The notes: generated from the letters alone by a model not told the origin. A stretch of 64,000 bases of DNA from Hymenobacter polaris (GCF_012927305.1 NZ_JABBGH010000002.1:558001-622000), one strand, 5' to 3'; shown: positions 16,668 to 25,547, counted from the stretch's first letter. Program-made: numbers and translations.

Positions 16668-17152
16668 ACGTTTTTAGCCCGCAGAGGACGCAGAGGATTT
16701 CGCAGAAGGCGCAGAGTTCTTATAGCCCGTTCACTTTTCGGAAGATGCCTTCCTTTATGGTAGGCACGTTGAAATTGATGAGTAAGCCTAGTTTGTGGCC
16801 TGAGAGCTTGAGGTAGGTTAGGAGCTGCTTGTGGTGAACTTCCAGCAGGTTTTCCACAGATTTTAATTCTACTACCACTGCTTTCTCAACCACCAAATCC
16901 ATGCGAAAGCCGTTTTCAAGGCGCAGGCCATCGTACAGAACGGGTAGGCCTACCTGGCACTCTACCGCCAGCCCTGCCTTTTGCAGCTCGTGCCGCATTA
17001 GCGTCTCATACACCGATTCGAGCAGCCCTGGCCCTAGGGTACTATGAATGGTAAAGGTGGCCTTTCGAATCAAATAAGAGATATCATTCTCGTGCATGTC
17101 GCGCTCTGCGTCTTCTGCGAAATCCTCTGCGCCCTCTGCGGGCTAAAAACGT
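16668..17152. mobile_element. Inverted-repeat-bounded GxxExxY cassette
   Basis: A 485-bp unit framed by inverted arms of about 49 nt, 16668-16716 and 17104-17152, differing at only two positions. The arms contain GCAGAGG(A/G)CGCAGAGGATT-type iterations and begin with ACGTTTTTAGCCC. The single gene inside fills nearly all the space. It inserts between two co-directional GH13 genes, 11 nt from the neopullulanase stop. No transposase is encoded, so if mobile it would need help in trans. I did not recognise target-site duplications with certainty. Confidence 0.6.
16720..17097 (-). CDS. GxxExxY protein (PD-(D/E)XK nuclease fold)
   Basis: A 125-residue protein of the GxxExxY family, grouped with PD-(D/E)XK nucleases (PDDEXK_3). 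The name motif is GLLESVY (Gly24, Glu27, Tyr30). The nuclease-like core has Asp67 in FRMDLVV and VELKS with Glu77 and Lys79. Length matches the family. Its molecular role is not established. The gene is less GC-rich than its neighbours and sits inside a 49-bp inverted-repeat frame, suggesting acquisition as a unit. It carries one CCCTAGGG word. It interrupts an otherwise functional starch-use gene row, so a metabolic role is unlikely. Confidence 0.88.
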   Translation of the reverse strand: MHENDISYLIRKATFTIHSTLGPGLLESVYETLMRHELQKAGLAVECQVGLPVLYDGLRLENGFRMDLVVEKAVVVELKSVENLLEVHHKQLLTYLKLSGHKLGLLINFNVPTIKEGIFRKVNGL

Positions 17153-17162
17153 CAGAACAAAC

Positions 17163-19082
17163 CTACTTCCGCAACTCCACCACCCAAGCCGTCTGAGCCG
17201 GTATCTTAAAGCTCTTCAAGTCACCCACGGCCTCGCCCGTCACCACGTTCATGCCCGACGAGTACCCCGAAGTCCGCTCGGCAAAGCGCGCGCCATCTAC
17301 CGTCTTCGCCTCCTTGCCCACGTTGGCCATCACCATCACGCAGCCCGCGTCGGTGTAGCGGAAGTAAGTGTACACCCCATCCTGCGGAATGAACTGCATG
17401 AGCTTGCCGGAAGACAATACCGGGTGCGACTTCCGATATAAAGCCAGCTTGCTCACGTAGTCGAAGGCCTCGCCCGCCTGCCCCGGCCGGTTCACAAAGT
17501 AGTTCTTCGAGTCGCCCGCCCAGCCGCCGGGGAAGTCCTCGCGCACCTTGCCGTCGGGGTTCGAGAAGTTCTTCATCAGTACCTCGGTGCCGTAGTACAG
17601 CTGCGGGATGCCACGCAGCGTCAGCAGCCAGGCCAGGCCCATCTTGTACTTGCTGAAATCCTCGCCAATCACCGAGTAGAACCGGCTCATGTCGTGGTTG
17701 TCGAGGAAGGTCACGTTGCGCGTCGCATCCACGTATAGCCAGTCGCTCTGCAGGCTCTGGTAAAGGTGCTCCAGGTTGCCATCCTTGAGGGCATCGGCAA
17801 TGGCGAAGGTGGTGATGAAGTCGAGCACGCCCGGCAGGTTCGACTTAAACCCATCTACCGGCTGCATGATGTTTTGGGCGTAGAAAGCCTGCTCGGCGGT
17901 GCTGCCTTCCCAGGCCTCGCCGTAGAGCGTCAGCTTGGGGTACTCGTCCATGATGGCCTTGCCCCAGCTCATCAGGAAGTGCGGCTCCGAATACGGGTAG
18001 GTGTCGATGCGGTAGCCGTCGAGGCCGGTGCTCTCCACCCACCACAAGAAGTTCTGGGTGAGGTAGGTAGCCACGTAGGGGTTGCTCTGGTTCACATCGG
18101 GCATGGTGGTGTCAAACCAGCCGTCGTTGTAGCGCTTCTTGTCGTACTGCGAGCCGTGGGGGTCGTTGAGGGCGTAGGCGTTGTAGTTGCTGCGCGTGAA
18201 GCTGGGCCACTCGTGAAACCAGTTGGCCGCTGGCTTGTCCAGAAACAAGTAGTTGTAGCTGCCCCAGTGGTTGAGCACGATGTCCTGCACCACCTTAAAG
18301 CCTTGGGCGTGCGCGTGCTGCACAAATTGCACGTACTCAGCGTTGGTGCCGTAGCGCGGGTCAATCTGGTAGCAGTCCGTAACGGCGTAGCCGTGGTAGC
18401 TGGCCTTGGGCATGTCGTTTTCCACGATGGGCGTGGGCCAGATGGCGGTGGCCCCTAGGGCCTTCAGGTAGTCGAAGTGCTGCTCGATGCCCTTGAGGTC
18501 GCCGCCGTGGCGCGCAAACATGGCGCCGCGGTCGATGCTCGGCTCGCGGGTACCCTTCACGACGTCATTCTTGGGGTCGCCGTTCGCAAAGCGGTCCGGC
18601 ATCAGCATGTAAATGAAGTCGGCCTGCGTGAGGCCTTGCGTGCGCGCCGGGTCTTGGTTGCGCGGGCGCAGCTCGTAGGTGGTCGTCAGGCTCTTGGCCC
18701 CCTTAAATGTCAGCTTGAGCTGGCCCGGCTTGGCCTCGGGGCTGATGGTGAGATTAACAATTAAATAATTAGCGCTCTCCAGCTTCTCAAAGCCGTCGAG
18801 CGTGACGCCCGGATAGGCCCCTAGGGTAGCGGTGCTGCCCGCAATGCCGGGCGCGTGCACCAGTAGCTGTAGCTTAGGGTTTTTCATGCCCACAAACCAA
18901 TAGGTGGGGTCAATGCGCGGGGCGGTGGCCTTAGCTAGCGCTGACCGATGGTTGGCGGGGGCAGCAGCCTTAGGGGCAGTTGGCGGGCCTAGGGCCAAGG
19001 TGGGCGCGGCGGCCGGGCTAGGGGTGGGGCCTAGCCAGAGGGCTACGGCCAGGGCGGGCAGCAGCGAGCGAAGGGCGGACAT
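17163..19082 (-). CDS. Neopullulanase/cyclomaltodextrinase-like GH13
   Basis: A 639-residue secreted GH13 enzyme. Signal peptide about 1-25, then an N-terminal beta-sandwich (about 60-140) as in cyclomaltodextrinases, and the TIM barrel from about 150 (FIYMLMPDRFANGD). Catalytic residues: Asp360 in GYRIDTYPY, Glu389 in LYGEAWEGS, Asp464 in FLDNHDMSR. The C-terminal domain ends in AQTAWVVEL. It resembles SusA-type periplasmic neopullulanases that trim maltodextrins. ATG 19082 is chosen because it gives a clean signal peptide; frames further upstream run into the divergent promoter region of the phosphorylase gene. It heads the minus-strand glucan gene set. Confidence 0.9.
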   Translation of the reverse strand: MSALRSLLPALAVALWLGPTPSPAAAPTLALGPPTAPKAAAPANHRSALAKATAPRIDPTYWFVGMKNPKLQLLVHAPGIAGSTATLGAYPGVTLDGFEKLESANYLIVNLTISPEAKPGQLKLTFKGAKSLTTTYELRPRNQDPARTQGLTQADFIYMLMPDRFANGDPKNDVVKGTREPSIDRGAMFARHGGDLKGIEQHFDYLKALGATAIWPTPIVENDMPKASYHGYAVTDCYQIDPRYGTNAEYVQFVQHAHAQGFKVVQDIVLNHWGSYNYLFLDKPAANWFHEWPSFTRSNYNAYALNDPHGSQYDKKRYNDGWFDTTMPDVNQSNPYVATYLTQNFLWWVESTGLDGYRIDTYPYSEPHFLMSWGKAIMDEYPKLTLYGEAWEGSTAEQAFYAQNIMQPVDGFKSNLPGVLDFITTFAIADALKDGNLEHLYQSLQSDWLYVDATRNVTFLDNHDMSRFYSVIGEDFSKYKMGLAWLLTLRGIPQLYYGTEVLMKNFSNPDGKVREDFPGGWAGDSKNYFVNRPGQAGEAFDYVSKLALYRKSHPVLSSGKLMQFIPQDGVYTYFRYTDAGCVMVMANVGKEAKTVDGARFAERTSGYSSGMNVVTGEAVGDLKSFKIPAQTAWVVELRK

Positions 19083-19234
19083 ACGAAGGGGAAAAGAGTG
19101 GGCGAAAAAGCAGGGCGAAAAGCCACCGGAGCGGTCCAAAAGCGGCCTAATTGGCCCGCAAACCATTGCGGAAACCACCCCGGTAAAGCATCAGCAAAAT
19201 ACACCGGGCCGCGGCGCGAACCGTATGCGCACCG

Positions 19235-19242
19235 TTCCTTTG
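19235..19242 (+). promoter_or_regulatory. -7-like box (TTCCTTTG) of the phosphorylase
   Basis: TTCCTTTG resembles TAnnTTTG and lies 47 nt before the phosphorylase ATG, in the 206-nt gap between divergent glucan genes. No clear -33 box. Confidence 0.3.
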
Positions 19243-19288
19243 CATCTCCGAACCCTCTTAGTAGCAGGCTGCTACTACATTTTCCCCT

Positions 19289-20932
19289 ATGGCATTTCAA
19301 TTTAAACCCTACACCCCAGCCGCTAAATACAAGGCCCCGGCAGCGTATTTCTCCATGGAATTCGCCCTCGACCAGAGCCTGAAAATATATTCGGGTGGCC
19401 TGGGCTTCCTGGCCGGCTCGCACATGCGCTCGGCCTACGAGCTGAAGCAGAACCTTATCGGCATTGGGATGCTCTGGACCTACGGCTACTACGACCAGGA
19501 CCGCGACGCCGAGCAGCTGATGACGCCCGCCTTCCGCCACAAGTACTACTCTTTCCTCGAAGACACGGGCATCGTGTTTCCCGTCGTCATTCACGACGCT
19601 GAGGTGTTTGTGAAGGCCTACTACCTGGCGCCCGACACGTTTGGCACCGCACCCATGTTCTTCCTCAGCACCGACATCGAGCAGAACGACTACCTCTCGC
19701 GCACCATCACCCACAAGCTCTACGACCCCGACACGGCCGCCCGCGTGGCCCAGAGCATGGTGCTGGGCATTGGTGGCGGCAAGCTGCTGGATGAGCTAGG
19801 CCGCCAAACCGACATCTACCACCTCAACGAGGGCCACGGCGTGCCCCTAACCTTCTACCTCTACGAGAAGCACGGCCGCGACCTGGCCGAGGTGCAGAAG
19901 CGCTTGGTATTCACTACCCACACGCCCGAGCTGGCCGGCAACGAGGAGCACCCCATGAAGCTGCTCAGCGACATGTCATTCTTCTCGGGGGTGCCCGAAG
20001 ACGAGGTGCGCCGCGTGGCCCGCATCGAGGGCGACTCGCTCAACTACACGCTCACGGCCCTGCGCTTTGCCCGCAAGGCCAACGGCGTGAGCAAGGTGCA
20101 CGGCGAGGTGGCCAACGAAATGTGGGGCCACTACGCGGGCATCTGCCCCATTATCGCCATCACCAACAGCCAGAACGGCAAATATTGGCGCGACCCGCAG
20201 CTGGCTGCCGCCCTCAAGGATAAGAATGACGCCGCCCTGGACGCCCGCAAGCAGGAGCTGAAAAAAGAGCTGTTTAAGGTGGTAGCCAACCAAACCGGCC
20301 ACCTCTTCGACCCCGCGGCGCTGACCATCGTGTGGGCCCGCCGCTTCGCCGGCTACAAGCGCGCCGACCTGATTCTGCGCGATTTTGAGCGCTTCAAAAA
20401 GCTGGTTACCAACAACGAGCGTCCGGTGCAAGTAATCTGGGCGGGCAAGCCCTACCCCAAGGACCAGGGCGCCATTGACACCTTCAACGGCATCATCAAG
20501 ATGACGCGCGACTTCACGCGCTGCGCCGTGCTCACGGGCTACGAGCTGGAGCTGAGCGCCGAGCTAAAGAAGGGCTCGGACTTGTGGCTGAACACCCCGC
20601 GCTACCCGCGCGAGGCCAGCGGCACCAGCGGCATGACCGCCGCCATGAATGCCAGCGTGAGCGTGAGCATCGCCGACGGCTGGATTCCGGAGTTCGCCAA
20701 GGATGGCGAGAACTGCTTTATCATCGGCCACGCCGACGTGGAGCTGCCCACCGACCAGAAGGACGATATGGAGTCGGAGAACCTGCACAACGTGCTCGAC
20801 CAGGTAGTGGCCCTCTACTACGACCAGCCCAAGCAGTTCCTCAAAATCCGCAAGGCGGCCATGAAGGACGTGGAGCCCGAGTTTGAGAGCGCCCGCATGG
20901 CCAAGGAATACTACGAGAAGCTGTACCGCTGA
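19289..20932 (+). CDS. Alpha-glucan phosphorylase family protein
   Basis: A 547-residue GT35-type protein related to the short bacterial alpha-glucan phosphorylases. It opens with AAYFSMEFALDQSLKIYSGG and contains HLNEGHGVP, FTTHTPELAGNE, VWARRFAGYKRADL and PREASGTSGM. These enzymes release glucose-1-phosphate from glucan ends with a PLP cofactor. The lysine that binds PLP in glycogen phosphorylases (GMK or NMK motif) is Thr here (SGMTAAMN), read directly from the codons near 20640. The activity may therefore be altered or the whole clade may differ. It lacks the extra N-terminal domain of longer relatives. It is divergent from the GH13 genes, so it likely processes imported maltodextrin or storage glucan. 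Confidence 0.82.
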   Translation: MAFQFKPYTPAAKYKAPAAYFSMEFALDQSLKIYSGGLGFLAGSHMRSAYELKQNLIGIGMLWTYGYYDQDRDAEQLMTPAFRHKYYSFLEDTGIVFPVVIHDAEVFVKAYYLAPDTFGTAPMFFLSTDIEQNDYLSRTITHKLYDPDTAARVAQSMVLGIGGGKLLDELGRQTDIYHLNEGHGVPLTFYLYEKHGRDLAEVQKRLVFTTHTPELAGNEEHPMKLLSDMSFFSGVPEDEVRRVARIEGDSLNYTLTALRFARKANGVSKVHGEVANEMWGHYAGICPIIAITNSQNGKYWRDPQLAAALKDKNDAALDARKQELKKELFKVVANQTGHLFDPAALTIVWARRFAGYKRADLILRDFERFKKLVTNNERPVQVIWAGKPYPKDQGAIDTFNGIIKMTRDFTRCAVLTGYELELSAELKKGSDLWLNTPRYPREASGTSGMTAAMNASVSVSIADGWIPEFAKDGENCFIIGHADVELPTDQKDDMESENLHNVLDQVVALYYDQPKQFLKIRKAAMKDVEPEFESARMAKEYYEKLYR

Positions 20933-21124
20933 TTTAACGGATTTCGCAGATACGCCGCTGCGCGGCTGACTACGCGATAGTGACTTTAAAGGCCGCCCTA
21001 GGGCGGCCTTTTTGCGTAAACCTGCCCCTAGGGGCTAGGTAGCCTAGTAGCGCGGCAGCAAAGCCGCCCGCCGCCACCTCGCGTAGCCAGCCGCGTAGCG
21101 GCGTATCTGCGAAATCCGTTAAAT
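20931..21124. repeat. Nested inverted repeat around a terminator
   Basis: Arms 20931-20975 and 21080-21124 (about 45 nt, two or three mismatches; core GATTTAACGGATTTCGCAG) enclose about 100 nt that contain a separate perfect terminator hairpin. The left arm overlaps the phosphorylase stop codon. A single related arm, CAGATTTAACGGATTT, occurs near 60661. Confidence 0.8.
20988..21013 (+). terminator. Terminator of the phosphorylase gene
   Basis: Perfect palindrome with stem AAAGGCCGCC / GGCGGCCTTT centred on CCCTAGGG and followed by T5. Confidence 0.8.
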
Positions 21125-21145
21125 CCGTTAAATCAGCGATAAGTT

Positions 21146-21808
21146 ATGTGTGGCCGTTATACCGTCATTTCGCCTGCGCCGGCCTTGGCCAAGCGTTTTG
21201 GGGCTGCTGAGCCCGCCAGTCCCGCGCCCAACTACAACGCGGCGCCCTCGCAGGCGCTGCCTATCATCACCAATGCCGCGCCCCAGCAAATTCAGCTAGT
21301 GCCGTGGGGCCTGGTGCCTGGGTGGAGCCGCGACCCGGCCAGCGGCCCCAAGCCCATCAACGCCCGCGCCGAAACGCTGCAAGAGAAGCCTAGCTTCCGG
21401 CAGCTGCTCGCGCGCAAGCGCTGCCTGGTGCTGGCCGATTCGTTCTACGAATGGCAGGCTACCGAGCGGGGCAAGGTACCGCACCGTATTCTGCTGCAAA
21501 GCGAGGAGCCCTTTGCCTTCGCTGGCCTCTGGGACGAGTGGGTAGATAAGGCTTCGGGCGAAGTGCACCCTACTTTCACCATCATTACTACCGAGCCTAA
21601 CGAGCTGATGGCCAGTATCCACAATCGGATGCCTGTCATCCTGCCCGGCCCCGAAGCCGAGCGCGCCTGGCTGGCCGACGACCTAGGCCCCAGCGCCCAC
21701 CAAAAGCTGCTGCTACCCTACGACGCCGCGCTGATGAAGGAATACGCTATCACCACCCGCGTCAACTCGCCCGCCCACAACGACCCCGAGGTATTAGTGG
21801 CGGCGTAA
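21146..21808 (+). CDS. SRAP-family protein (HMCES/YedK-like)
   Basis: A 220-residue SOS-response-associated peptidase-like protein that crosslinks to abasic sites in single-stranded DNA in its characterised relatives. The invariant Cys2 (MCGRYT) forms the adduct after Met removal. Other signature parts are NYNAAPSQ, NARAETLQEKPSF, RCLVLADSFYEW and the His motif HNRMPVIL. All active-site residues appear intact. It is a single-gene unit: an IR with terminator precedes it, and a second IR separates it from the convergent gene. Confidence 0.94.
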   Translation: MCGRYTVISPAPALAKRFGAAEPASPAPNYNAAPSQALPIITNAAPQQIQLVPWGLVPGWSRDPASGPKPINARAETLQEKPSFRQLLARKRCLVLADSFYEWQATERGKVPHRILLQSEEPFAFAGLWDEWVDKASGEVHPTFTIITTEPNELMASIHNRMPVILPGPEAERAWLADDLGPSAHQKLLLPYDAALMKEYAITTRVNSPAHNDPEVLVAA

Positions 21809-21810
21809 TT

Positions 21811-21904
21811 AAATGTGCGAATGAAGAGAATGCAGAGATGTAAAAATGCTAACCATTACATTCGAGCATTTTTACATCTCCGCATTCTCTTCATTCGCAC
21901 ATTT
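21811..21904. repeat. 40-bp inverted repeat between convergent genes
   Basis: Arms about 21811-21850 and 21865-21904 (AAATGTGCGAATGAAGAGAA and so on) are complementary with one mismatch and a 14-nt loop. It fills the whole gap between two convergent stop codons, 3 nt from one and 1 nt from the other. It is AT-rich and would form a strong bidirectional terminator hairpin. Confidence 0.88.
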
Positions 21905-21905
21905 T

Positions 21906-24275
21906 CTAAAGGGCCGGCTTCACCTCAAACGAGAAGCTGGTGCTGCCGGGCTTCCCATCGGCCCCTAGGCCCTGCACCACCACTAAGTAGCGGCCGGCCT
22001 GGTCGCCGGTAAAGAAATCCAGGGTTTGGGGCTGGTTGGCGGCTAGGCGCAGGTCGGGGTTCCAGTACAGCAGGTTACGCAGGTCGGGCAGGCGGCTTTG
22101 GCGCTGCGGGTCGGTGTCGTAGCGCGGGGCATAAAATTCGCGCGGCACCTGCAGGCCCTCATATTCTTCGATGAGGGCCCTGGGGTTGAGCGGGAAGCCG
22201 CCCAGGTCGCCCTTGTAGGTGACGTAGCTGACTACGCCATCGTAGGTCTGGGAACCCAGAAAATAGCGGTTAGCCATCACGTCGAGGCGCTTGATTTTCA
22301 GCGGGTCGAACGCCATAATCTGGTTGATGTTGAACACCGGCAGGCCATCGAGCAGCGTCAAAGGGTTCTCCTTCAGGTTGATGTGCCTAGGCCGGTCAAT
22401 TACCACGAAGTGGAAGCCATCGCGGCGCTTGCGCACCAGCACAGCGGGCACGTATTCGCGCATCACGTCCTCCACCGTGGGGAAGCGGGTGTACTCATCC
22501 AGAAAAAAGTGCTCATCGGGCTTGCCATAAAAGGCCACCGTGTCGCCCGGCACGGCCTGAAACTGCGCGGCCGGCGCGGGGTAGGCGCGCTGGGTTTGCA
22601 CCCCCAGGTGGCGCTCGCTGAGCGAGGTGGCCCAGCGGGCCGGCGCCGGCGCCAGGCCCAATTCCCCTAGGCCCCCGCCAGTGGTGAAGGAACTCAGCAG
22701 TTCCACGCGCAGCAGGCTGTCGGCGGTGGCGTAGTTGGGCTGCAGCACCAGCTTGCGCACCCCGTACAGGTGGGGCACCTCGAAGCGCACCCGGCCGTCG
22801 GCCTCGCTCACGGCGTTGCCAAACCAGAAGGTGCGGGCGGGCAGCGACAGGTAGGCCACCTTGCCCGGCGCCGACGCCCCGCCAGCCTGGCTGAGGCGCC
22901 CTTGCAGCTGAAAGCCGTTCAGCTCGGGGGGATAGGTAGCGGCCGGGGGGGCGCCGGCCAGCACGTCTTCCCACTTAAAGCGCCGCCAGCCCTGGGTGAG
23001 CAGCAGGTTGTCGGTGGCCTGGCGGGCGGTGGCGCTGGAGTCGCGCAGGTAGTAGCCGGCGTCTTCCACGTAGCCGGGCAGGTCGGCCGCCAGCAGCAGC
23101 GCGGCGGCGATGTCGGCCGGGGCGGCGCTGGCCGCCAGCGAGTCGAGCCGGTACACGGCCAGCGACGCGGCGGCCGGCTGCGGGGCTTGCAGCTGCACGG
23201 TGGCGCGGCTGCGCGGGGCGTAGGCGGCGGCCCCGGCTTGGCCTTGCATGGCCAGCAATTGCCCCGCTGTGGGTCGCTTAAAGTACAAGCGTTCAGCTAC
23301 CGGCCGCCGGCCCGCAAACACGGTGAGGTGCGAGATGCCGGGCGGCAGCCGCCGCGCATCGAGCTGAAAAACGGCCTGGCCGCCCGCGACAGCCGTCGTT
23401 TCGGTGGCCGTGACGCGCTGCCCGGTGTGGGCCACCAGGTACAGGGTTTCGGCGGTGGCGGGCCGGGCCTGCACCTGCACGCTGAGGCTAGGGCCGGCCT
23501 CGCGCAGCTGCAGCGCGTAGCCTTGGGCGGCAGCCGCAGGCAAGGGCTGCGTTAGCTTCTGGCCGCCGGGCAGCGCCACGCTGGCGGTGTAGCGCTGCCC
23601 TAGGGCCGGCGTGAAAACAAAGCTGCCCATGCCCGCCCGCAGCGTTTGGAACGACGCTACCACCGTGCCGCGCTCGTCGGCCACGGTGCCGGCCACGGCT
23701 GCGCCGCGCCCGAGGGCATTGGTAGCCTTAAAGCCCAGGCGGCCGGGTACGCCCGCCACCAATTGCCCGCCCTCGGGGAAAAACCGCAGGTCGAGGGCCG
23801 GGGCGGCGCTGGCGGTGGGTGCGGCCACGGGCTGCCAGGTATTGACGATGCTGATGGGCGCCTGGAAGTAGTAGTCGGGGCCGGCGTTTTTCATCCAGTT
23901 GGTGTAGGCGCGCAGCACGTAGCGGCCGCTGGGCAGCTCGGCAGGCAGCGCCAGCGTGCCCTGCCCTAGGGCCTGGCGCAGGGCCAGCTTGGCTTGCAGC
24001 ACGGGGCGGCGGGCGGCATCCAGCAGCTCTACGTAGGCCACTTTGCTCATCGCCAGCGGCCGGTGCTGGGTGCCATCCACGACGTACACCTTCAGCCACA
24101 TGGTTTCGCCGGCGGCGTAGGCGGGCCGGTCGTGGTGCACGTAGAGCTGCTCGGTGAGCGCCTGCTGCTGGTAACGGCGCAGCTGCCGCGCCAGCGAGTC
24201 GGCCGGGCTCTGGGCCTGGGCGGGGTAGGCGAGCGAGCCTAGGGCCACGGCGGAAAGGAAAACGCAAAAACGCAT
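21906..24275 (-). CDS. MG2/plug-domain secreted protein
   Basis: A 789-residue exported protein (signal peptide to AQAQ). The N-terminal part (about 30-130: YVHHDRPAYAAGETMWLKVYV) matches the macroglobulin MG2-like domain found in many Bacteroidetes surface proteins. The central region is beta-rich. The C-terminal third (TLLDGLPVFNINQIMAFDPL, KRLDVMANRYFLGSQTYDGV) resembles a TonB receptor plug domain, but no barrel follows. It is the last gene of the minus-strand operon with a TonB receptor and two DUF4249 lipoproteins. It may be a periplasmic or surface partner of that receptor; the substrate is unknown. ATG 24275 gives the signal peptide. Confidence 0.75.
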   Translation of the reverse strand: MRFCVFLSAVALGSLAYPAQAQSPADSLARQLRRYQQQALTEQLYVHHDRPAYAAGETMWLKVYVVDGTQHRPLAMSKVAYVELLDAARRPVLQAKLALRQALGQGTLALPAELPSGRYVLRAYTNWMKNAGPDYYFQAPISIVNTWQPVAAPTASAAPALDLRFFPEGGQLVAGVPGRLGFKATNALGRGAAVAGTVADERGTVVASFQTLRAGMGSFVFTPALGQRYTASVALPGGQKLTQPLPAAAAQGYALQLREAGPSLSVQVQARPATAETLYLVAHTGQRVTATETTAVAGGQAVFQLDARRLPPGISHLTVFAGRRPVAERLYFKRPTAGQLLAMQGQAGAAAYAPRSRATVQLQAPQPAAASLAVYRLDSLAASAAPADIAAALLLAADLPGYVEDAGYYLRDSSATARQATDNLLLTQGWRRFKWEDVLAGAPPAATYPPELNGFQLQGRLSQAGGASAPGKVAYLSLPARTFWFGNAVSEADGRVRFEVPHLYGVRKLVLQPNYATADSLLRVELLSSFTTGGGLGELGLAPAPARWATSLSERHLGVQTQRAYPAPAAQFQAVPGDTVAFYGKPDEHFFLDEYTRFPTVEDVMREYVPAVLVRKRRDGFHFVVIDRPRHINLKENPLTLLDGLPVFNINQIMAFDPLKIKRLDVMANRYFLGSQTYDGVVSYVTYKGDLGGFPLNPRALIEEYEGLQVPREFYAPRYDTDPQRQSRLPDLRNLLYWNPDLRLAANQPQTLDFFTGDQAGRYLVVVQGLGADGKPGSTSFSFEVKPAL

Positions 24276-24316
24276 AGGACGCACTAAGTAGCAAGAAGCC
24301 AATGGCAAGCGAAGCC

Positions 24317-25507
24317 TCACCAGAAGCTGGGTTTTACATTGCTGCCCCGCAGGCGGCAGTCGGCGCACTCGGCGCTGGCCCCCAGAATACCATCGCCCCC
24401 GGCGTCCGACGCAAAATCCAGGGGGATGTAGGCGGGCAGCCGAAACAGGTCGTAAACGCCGAGCTTATCGCAAGTGCCCTGCGGGTCGCAGTAATAGGAG
24501 ATATTCGCCTGGCAGGTGTTGTAAGGGGTGTCGTAGTCCTCCAACGCGCGGGCAGGCAAATCGGCCCGGCTGATAAACAAGCGCTGCTGCCGCAGGGTGT
24601 GGGCACCCACGTAGCCGAGCACCGGCTCGGCATTGCCTACCCGGTGCACGTTGCCCGTCAGCTGCACCGGCAGCGGGTCGTTGATGGTGCCTACCGCCTC
24701 CGTATTCTTGCGCAGTAACTCGTTGTAGGCAAACTCGGGGGCCGTTTCCACATACTCGCTCACCAGCACGCTGTAGCGCACCTTGAAGCGCTCGGCCCGG
24801 GCGGGAATGGTGCGCACCACGTAGTCGGTGAGGGCATCCTGGCTAAGTTGGGCGGAAGTGGTTTGCACGATGTCGGTGGGCCGCTCGGTGCGCCAGCACG
24901 TGTAAATGGGCGTGCTGCGGGCGCTGATAATTGCCTGGCCCGGCCCTGGCTTTGCGTAGTACTCGATGTTGGAGTGGAAGGCGGCGTTGAACTCCCAGGT
25001 TTCCACGAAGCTCCAGCGGTAGTAGCGGCTCTGGGCCGTGGCGTCGTGGGTGCTCACGCGCAGCTGCACCTGGTCGCCGGCCACGTAATAGTCAAGCTTG
25101 TCGATGGCGGGCGTGACTTTGAGTGGCACCAAGTCCGACTCGTAGTTGGCCGCGCCGCTGCCCGCCGTGGTGATGCGCAGCTGGTACTGGCGGGCCGGGT
25201 TCAGCAGCAGGCTGTCGGACTGGTAGAAGCCGGCGCTCCGTTCCGTAAGCGCGTAGCGCGTGCCTTGGTCATCGAAAATAAAAAGCCGGGCGCCTTTCTC
25301 GGCGGGTGGCGAGCTGGTGGTGGCCAGCGCAATGGTGCGCGCGAGGTGGATGCGCGTGGCCCCGTTGCCATTGATGAAGCCGTCCACCACCAGGTAGCTG
25401 GTCGTGGGCGTCGCCACGTCCGGCACGTACGACTCGACGCAGCCGCCCAGCCCCAGCAGAATGGCTCCTAGGGAAAGACGCAGAAAAAAACGCGGATAAA
25501 GCGACAT
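24317..25507 (-). CDS. DUF4249 lipoprotein (copy 2)
   Basis: A 396-residue DUF4249 lipoprotein. The lipobox is LGLGGC (Cys near residue 23), followed by a Bacteroidetes-type surface-lipoprotein start. N-terminal beta-sandwich with SYLVVDGFINGNGATRI and PPAEKGARLFIFDDQGTRYA; the C-terminal half has NDPLPVQLTGNVHRVGNAEP and ends in GSNVKPSFW. It is clearly paralogous to the next gene upstream (25548-26687), differing mostly in the middle. DUF4249 proteins are usually encoded beside TonB receptors, as here, and probably bind substrate or cap the receptor; the function is unproven. Confidence 0.88.
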   Translation of the reverse strand: MSLYPRFFLRLSLGAILLGLGGCVESYVPDVATPTTSYLVVDGFINGNGATRIHLARTIALATTSSPPAEKGARLFIFDDQGTRYALTERSAGFYQSDSLLLNPARQYQLRITTAGSGAANYESDLVPLKVTPAIDKLDYYVAGDQVQLRVSTHDATAQSRYYRWSFVETWEFNAAFHSNIEYYAKPGPGQAIISARSTPIYTCWRTERPTDIVQTTSAQLSQDALTDYVVRTIPARAERFKVRYSVLVSEYVETAPEFAYNELLRKNTEAVGTINDPLPVQLTGNVHRVGNAEPVLGYVGAHTLRQQRLFISRADLPARALEDYDTPYNTCQANISYYCDPQGTCDKLGVYDLFRLPAYIPLDFASDAGGDGILGASAECADCRLRGSNVKPSFW

Positions 25508-25547
25508 AGCGCAAGCGTGGGAAAAGGAAGAGAAAGGACTGCCGCAA

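Noticed and set aside
13222..20932. A full Sus-type polysaccharide utilisation locus
   Set aside because: There is no SusC/SusD pair beside the amylases; the nearest TonB receptor belongs to the phytase locus.
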